A stretch of 9,732 nt of DNA from the NCBI GenBank assembly GCA_946482325.1, contig CAMLRA010000155.1, positions 1 through 9,732 on the forward strand. Reading direction: 5' to 3'. Both the position numbers and the translations under genes were made by a program. Shown piece by piece: positions 6,596 through 9,732 of the stretch. The DNA is from an uncultured Chromatiaceae bacterium. Its GTDB lineage: Bacteria; Pseudomonadota; Gammaproteobacteria; Enterobacterales; Alteromonadaceae. The notes below the pieces were generated by a model. That model searched no databases, had not been told where the DNA came from, and saw nothing but the letters and a program-made list of their open reading frames with translations. Positions within the stretch are counted from its first letter, which is position 1; the number at the start of each line of letters is the position of its first letter.

Positions 6596-8992
6596 ATGAC
6601 AGAAGCAACAGTCGAACGTTTGCATATGCCAGTGTTGGCATTACGCGACGTGGTCGTCTATCCGCACATGGTGATCCCATTATTCGTCGGGCGGGCAAAG
6701 TCCATCAAATGCCTGGATGCGGCGATGGACAAAGACAAACAAATTTTTTTGGTGGCACAAAAAGACGCCACACTGGACGACCCGGCGGAGTCAGACCTGT
6801 ATCAGGTCGGCACCGTCGCGACCATCCTGCAGCTGCTGAAATTACCGGATGGCACCGTCAAGGTACTGGTGGAAGGCGGCCGTCGGGCCAAGCTGGCCGG
6901 TTTTACTGAGACCGACAAAACCTTTATGGCTTATGTTGATGTTATTGCCTCGCCAGAACTCGATAGCCGAGAGCAGGAAGTGTTCCTGCGCTCAGCCGTC
7001 AATCAGTTCGAAGGCTATATTAAACTCAACAAAAAAATTCCGCCGGAAGTGTTAACCGCACTGTCCGGTATCGACGATGCCGCGCGCCTTGCCGACACCA
7101 TGGCCGCGCACATGCCACTCAAAGTCGAAGACAAGCAAAAAGTGCTGGAAATCATCGATGTCACTGAGCGGCTTGAATACCTGATGGCGATGATGGAGTC
7201 CGAAATCGACATTCTGCAGGTAGAGCGGCGCATTCGCAGCCGTGTCAAAAAGCAGATGGAGAAAAGCCAGCGCGAGTATTATCTGAACGAACAGATGAAG
7301 GCCATTCAGCGTGAACTGGGCGAACTCGACGATGCGCCGGACGAATTTGAAGCCATCAACCGCAAAATTGAAGCGGCACAAATGCCAACGGAAGCCAAAG
7401 ACAAAGCCAGTGCTGAACTGTCGAAGCTGAAGATGATGTCGCCGATGTCAGCCGAAGCCACAGTGGTGCGCTCTTACATCGACTGGCTGACGCAGGTGCC
7501 GTGGAAAGCCCGCTCTAAAGTGAAAAAGAATCTGGCGCTGGCCGAAGAAATCCTCAATGCCGACCATTATGGCCTGGATAAGGTCAAAGAACGCATTCTG
7601 GAATATCTGGCTGTACAGCAACGGGTTAACAAATTAAAAGGCCCGATTCTGTGTCTGGTTGGTCCACCGGGTGTGGGTAAGACGTCGTTGGGCCAGTCTG
7701 TCGCCAAAGCCACGGGGCGCAAGTATGTCCGGATGGCACTCGGTGGGGTACGTGACGAAGCAGAGATTCGTGGTCACCGCCGCACGTATATCGGTTCAAT
7801 GCCGGGTAAGATTATCCAGAAAATGGCCAAAGTCGGCGTGCGTAACCCGTTGTTCCTGCTTGATGAAATCGACAAGATGGCATCGGATTTCCGTGGTGAC
7901 CCGGCTGCAGCATTGTTAGAAGTGCTGGATCCGGAACAGAACTCGGCATTCAGCGATCATTATCTGGAAGTAGATTACGACCTGTCGGATGTGATGTTTT
8001 TTGCCACCAGTAACAGTCTGAACATTCCTGAAGCGTTACTGGACCGGATGGAAGTGATCCGGCTGTCTGGTTACACCGAGGACGAAAAACTCAATATCGC
8101 CAAACAGCATCTGCTCAGCAAACAAATTGAGCGCAATGGTCTGAAAAAAGGCGAGCTGGAAGTTGAAGACAGCGCGATCATAGGCATTATCCGTTATTAC
8201 ACCCGCGAAGCGGGCGTGCGCAGCCTGGAGCGGGAAATTTCTAAACTGTGCCGGAAAGCAGTGAAACAAATATTGCTGAGCAAAACGCAGAAAACTGTGC
8301 GGATCAATCAGGAAAATCTTGAGGAATTCCTCGGCGTGCAACGTTTTGACTATGGCAAAGCCGAAGACAGCAACCGGATTGGTCAGGTGACTGGTTTAGC
8401 CTGGACCTCAGTTGGCGGCGATCTGCTGACCATTGAAGCTGCTGCTGTGGTGGGTAAAGGCAAGCTGACGCATACCGGTTCGCTCGGTGATGTGATGAAA
8501 GAATCTATCCAGGCGGCGATGACAGTGGTACGCAGCCGGGCTGAGACTTTACGCATCAACGAAGACTTCTACGAAAAACGCGACATTCATATCCACGTAC
8601 CAGAAGGCGCTACACCAAAAGATGGTCCAAGTGCGGGTATTGCGATGGTGACTGCGCTTGTGTCGAGTTTAACCGGTAACCCGGTTCGGGCCGATGTCGC
8701 CATGACCGGTGAAATCACTTTACGCGGCGAAGTGTTGCCAATTGGTGGCCTGAAAGAAAAACTACTGGCGGCACATCGCGGTGGTATCAAACGGGTGTTG
8801 ATCCCACATGACAATGTGCGTGACTTAAAAGACATTCCTGATAACGTCAAAGGCGATATTGAAATTTGTCCGGTGAAGTGGATAGATGAGGTGTTGGAAC
8901 TGGCTTTACAGGAGCCGCCAACCGGTATGTCTGTGATCACTGAAGAAAAAAAGAGCACAAGAGCCAAAAAAAGCCAAAAAAATCCGGTTTAG
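6596..8992 (+). CDS. lon: ATP-dependent Lon protease (LonA)
   Basis: Lon is a hexameric cytosolic AAA+ serine protease that degrades damaged proteins and short-lived regulators. The 798 residues comprise an N-terminal substrate-binding domain (about 10-205), a coiled-coil/helical region (about 205-320), an AAA+ domain with Walker [10 protein letters not shown] (356-364) and Walker B LLDEIDK (421-427), and a protease domain. The catalytic dyad is Ser679 (in [11 protein letters not shown]) and Lys722 (in [10 protein letters not shown]), the same numbers as in E. coli, so there are no net indels before it. The C-terminus is about 14 residues longer than E. coli Lon and lysine-rich ([16 protein letters not shown]). 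ATG 6596 has GAGAG (6584-6588) 7 nt upstream. It appears to be a single-gene unit between the clpX terminator and hupB, driven by a heat-shock-type promoter. Confidence 0.98.
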   Translation: MTEATVERLHMPVLALRDVVVYPHMVIPLFVGRAKSIKCLDAAMDKDKQIFLVAQKDATLDDPAESDLYQVGTVATILQLLKLPDGTVKVLVEGGRRAKLAGFTETDKTFMAYVDVIASPELDSREQEVFLRSAVNQFEGYIKLNKKIPPEVLTALSGIDDAARLADTMAAHMPLKVEDKQKVLEIIDVTERLEYLMAMMESEIDILQVERRIRSRVKKQMEKSQREYYLNEQMKAIQRELGELDDAPDEFEAINRKIEAAQMPTEAKDKASAELSKLKMMSPMSAEATVVRSYIDWLTQVPWKARSKVKKNLALAEEILNADHYGLDKVKERILEYLAVQQRVNKLKGPILCLVGPPGVGKTSLGQSVAKATGRKYVRMALGGVRDEAEIRGHRRTYIGSMPGKIIQKMAKVGVRNPLFLLDEIDKMASDFRGDPAAALLEVLDPEQNSAFSDHYLEVDYDLSDVMFFATSNSLNIPEALLDRMEVIRLSGYTEDEKLNIAKQHLLSKQIERNGLKKGELEVEDSAIIGIIRYYTREAGVRSLEREISKLCRKAVKQILLSKTQKTVRINQENLEEFLGVQRFDYGKAEDSNRIGQVTGLAWTSVGGDLLTIEAAAVVGKGKLTHTGSLGDVMKESIQAAMTVVRSRAETLRINEDFYEKRDIHIHVPEGATPKDGPSAGIAMVTALVSSLTGNPVRADVAMTGEITLRGEVLPIGGLKEKLLAAHRGGIKRVLIPHDNVRDLKDIPDNVKGDIEICPVKWIDEVLELALQEPPTGMSVITEEKKSTRAKKSQKNPV

Positions 8993-9040
8993 GGGCTTTT
9001 CAAAAGCTCAGGCTGTGCTAATTTAGGGGCAGTTTCGGTG

Positions 9041-9063
9041 CAGCCCTTGTCGGACAAGGGCTG
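9041..9063 (+). terminator. Hairpin downstream of lon, possible 3' end
   Basis: A perfect 10-bp stem CAGCCCTTGT (9041-9050)/ACAAGGGCTG (9054-9063) closes a CGG loop, 48 bp after the lon stop. The first T-run (ATTTTT, 9079-9083) is 15 nt further on, so this is not a standard intrinsic terminator. It may protect the lon mRNA 3' end, or mark a Rho-dependent or processed end. Confidence 0.45.
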
Positions 9064-9103
9064 GCGAGACACCAAGAATTTTTCAGGACCCTTGGATTTG
9101 TGC

Positions 9104-9132
9104 TTGCAAGCGGGAAACCAGCTTGATATAAC
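9104..9132 (+). promoter_or_regulatory. Candidate hupB promoter
   Basis: TTGCAA (9104-9109, 4/6) and TATAAC (9127-9132, 5/6) are 17 bp apart, placing the start near 9139 and giving a leader of about 64 nt. A second weaker pair, TTGATA (9123-9128) and AAGAAT (9146-9151), also has 17-bp spacing. Multiple promoters are known for E. coli hupB, so both could be used. Confidence 0.5.
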
Positions 9133-9202
9133 AAAGGCCGAACACAAGAATGTACTTTAAATCTGGTTGTAGAAAATAATAACAATTGAAGGGGATGATA
9201 TT

Positions 9203-9475
9203 GTGAACAAGTCTCAACTTATCGACAAAATTGCTGCTGGTGCAGACATTTCTAAAGCGGCAGCGGGTCGTTCTCTTGACGCGTTCATCGAAGCCGTTAC
9301 TGAAGCTTTAAAGGAAGGTGACTCAGTTGCGCTGGTTGGTTTCGGTACTTTCGCAGTACGCGAGCGTGCAGCACGTACTGGCCGTAACCCACAAACTGGC
9401 GAAACGATCCAAATCGCTTCTGCGAAGATCCCATCTTTCAAGCCAGGCAAAGCGTTAAAAGACAGCGTGAACTAA
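9203..9475 (+). CDS. hupB: DNA-binding protein HU-beta
   Basis: HU is an abundant nucleoid protein that binds and bends DNA without strong sequence preference. At 90 residues it is the family length and very close to E. coli HupB (same first 23 residues [13 protein letters not shown]...AAAGR). The HU/IHF signature [21 protein letters not shown] covers 46-66, with the DNA-intercalating Pro63 at the tip of the beta-arm. The start codon is GTG, as in E. coli hupB, preceded by GAAGGGGA (9188-9195). IHF is excluded by the N-terminal helix and arm sequence. It lies between lon and ppiD, with its own terminator downstream. Confidence 0.98.
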   Translation: MNKSQLIDKIAAGADISKAAAGRSLDAFIEAVTEALKEGDSVALVGFGTFAVRERAARTGRNPQTGETIQIASAKIPSFKPGKALKDSVN

Positions 9476-9592
9476 GAAACGCTGATCCGGCGCGCCGGGT
9501 AAGTGATTCGGGCTCGAAGGAACCCGTGCCTGTAGTAAGTCTCGTAAAGTGACCATCAGCTAGGGTAGTAACAGTTCCTTCACAGCTTCAAT
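9476..9592 (+). other. Structured hupB 3' untranslated region
   Basis: Between the hupB stop and its terminator there are 117 nt without a gene but with several inverted repeats. These are a 12-nt perfect palindrome CCGGCGCGCCGG (9487-9498), GCTGAT (9481-9486)/ATCAGC (9555-9560), CGGGT (9496-9500)/ACCCG (9522-9526) enclosing TTCG-ggct-CGAA (9507-9518), and GAAGGAAC (9516-9523)/GTTCCTTC (9574-9581). Some pairings exclude others. It has no tRNA fold. It could be a 3' UTR-derived small RNA or only folded spacer. Confidence 0.4.
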
Positions 9593-9628
9593 AAAAAAGG
9601 CGCATCTGATAAGATGCGCTTTTTTTTT
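9593..9628 (+). terminator. Rho-independent terminator after hupB
   Basis: GCGCATCT (9600-9607), loop GATA (9608-9611) and AGATGCGC (9612-9619) form a perfect 8-bp stem, extended by a G-T pair and A-T pairs, and followed by nine Ts (9620-9628). This is a strong intrinsic terminator for hupB. It leaves 36 bp before ppiD, so ppiD needs a start signal within or just after this site, or relies on read-through. Confidence 0.95.
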
Positions 9629-9664
9629 AAGCCAGCTATTGCAGCTAATAGAGATAAACTAAGC

Positions 9665-9732
9665 ATGTTAGAAAAGATCAGAGAAGGTTCGCAGGGCATT
9701 ATCGCTCAGGTCGTGCTGGGCCTCGTAATCCT
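9665..9732 (+). CDS. ppiD: Peptidyl-prolyl isomerase/chaperone PpiD, partial (N-terminus only)
   Basis: Only 22 codons are visible (MLEKIREGSQGIIAQVVLGL, then VI) before the window ends. A short charged N-terminus followed by the start of a hydrophobic helix from about residue 12 matches PpiD, an inner-membrane-anchored periplasmic chaperone with SurA-like and parvulin domains. Position directly after hupB is the conserved gammaproteobacterial order and carries most of the weight. The ribosome-binding site is weak (GAGA, 9651-9654), and no clear promoter was found in the 36 bp after the hupB terminator. Confidence 0.82.
   Translation, partial: MLEKIREGSQGIIAQVVLGLVI

Noticed and set aside
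3256..8967. Numerous antisense and shifted open frames inside tig, clpP, clpX and lon
   Set aside because: They lie opposite or within intact conserved genes, show no recognisable domain and lack ribosome-binding sites; they are by-products of codon bias.
9476..9592. tRNA-like T-arm (CTCGAAG near 9513-9519) in the hupB-ppiD spacer
   Set aside because: The flanking bases do not form a 5-bp T-stem, and no acceptor, D or anticodon arms can be assembled.
1..9732. Mobile elements, CRISPR arrays or horizontally acquired defence genes
   Set aside because: No transposase or integrase, no regularly spaced repeats and no attachment-site duplications were seen; the right part of the window is conserved core chromosome.

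Overview
The window is a piece of gammaproteobacterial chromosome. Two lines of evidence support this: the conserved gene order tig-clpP-clpX-lon-hupB-ppiD, and proteins whose lengths and catalytic-residue numbering match Escherichia coli (ClpP 207 aa; Lon Ser679/Lys722; HU-beta 90 aa with a GTG start). The protein style and moderate GC suggest a Rheinheimera/Alishewanella-like or other Alteromonadales-type organism. That placement is inference, not proof.

Left part (1-2141, minus strand): a tightly coupled operon of pxpA, a DUF969 membrane protein and a DUF979 membrane protein (cut by the window start). Junction overlaps are 4 and 7 nt. PxpA is the LamB/YcsF-family subunit of the ATP-dependent 5-oxoprolinase. 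The two DUF proteins are uncharacterised membrane proteins, and a role in moving 5-oxoproline or a related compound is the natural guess. Neither pxpB nor pxpC is visible here. A divergent GNAT acetyltransferase (2282-2764) separates this operon from the proteostasis block.

Right part (2765-9732, plus strand): trigger factor (tig), the ClpP peptidase, its unfoldase ClpX, the Lon protease, the nucleoid protein HU-beta and the first codons of the periplasmic chaperone PpiD. Together these cover nascent-chain folding, regulated cytosolic proteolysis and periplasmic folding. The intergenic regions hold readable control signals. There is a near-consensus sigma70 promoter for tig inside an inverted repeat. 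A clpP promoter overlaps a terminator-like hairpin. A strong hairpin lies between clpP and clpX. A UUCG-loop terminator follows clpX, and a sigma32-like heat-shock promoter with an overlapping sigma70 promoter precedes lon. A hairpin follows lon, a candidate promoter precedes hupB, and a long structured 3' UTR ending in a strong terminator follows hupB.

No gap exceeds 300 bp. I saw no mobile element, CRISPR array, tRNA or rRNA. The core block is ordinary. The least understood parts are the DUF969/DUF979 pair with pxpA, the structured hupB 3' UTR, and the hairpin/promoter overlaps.
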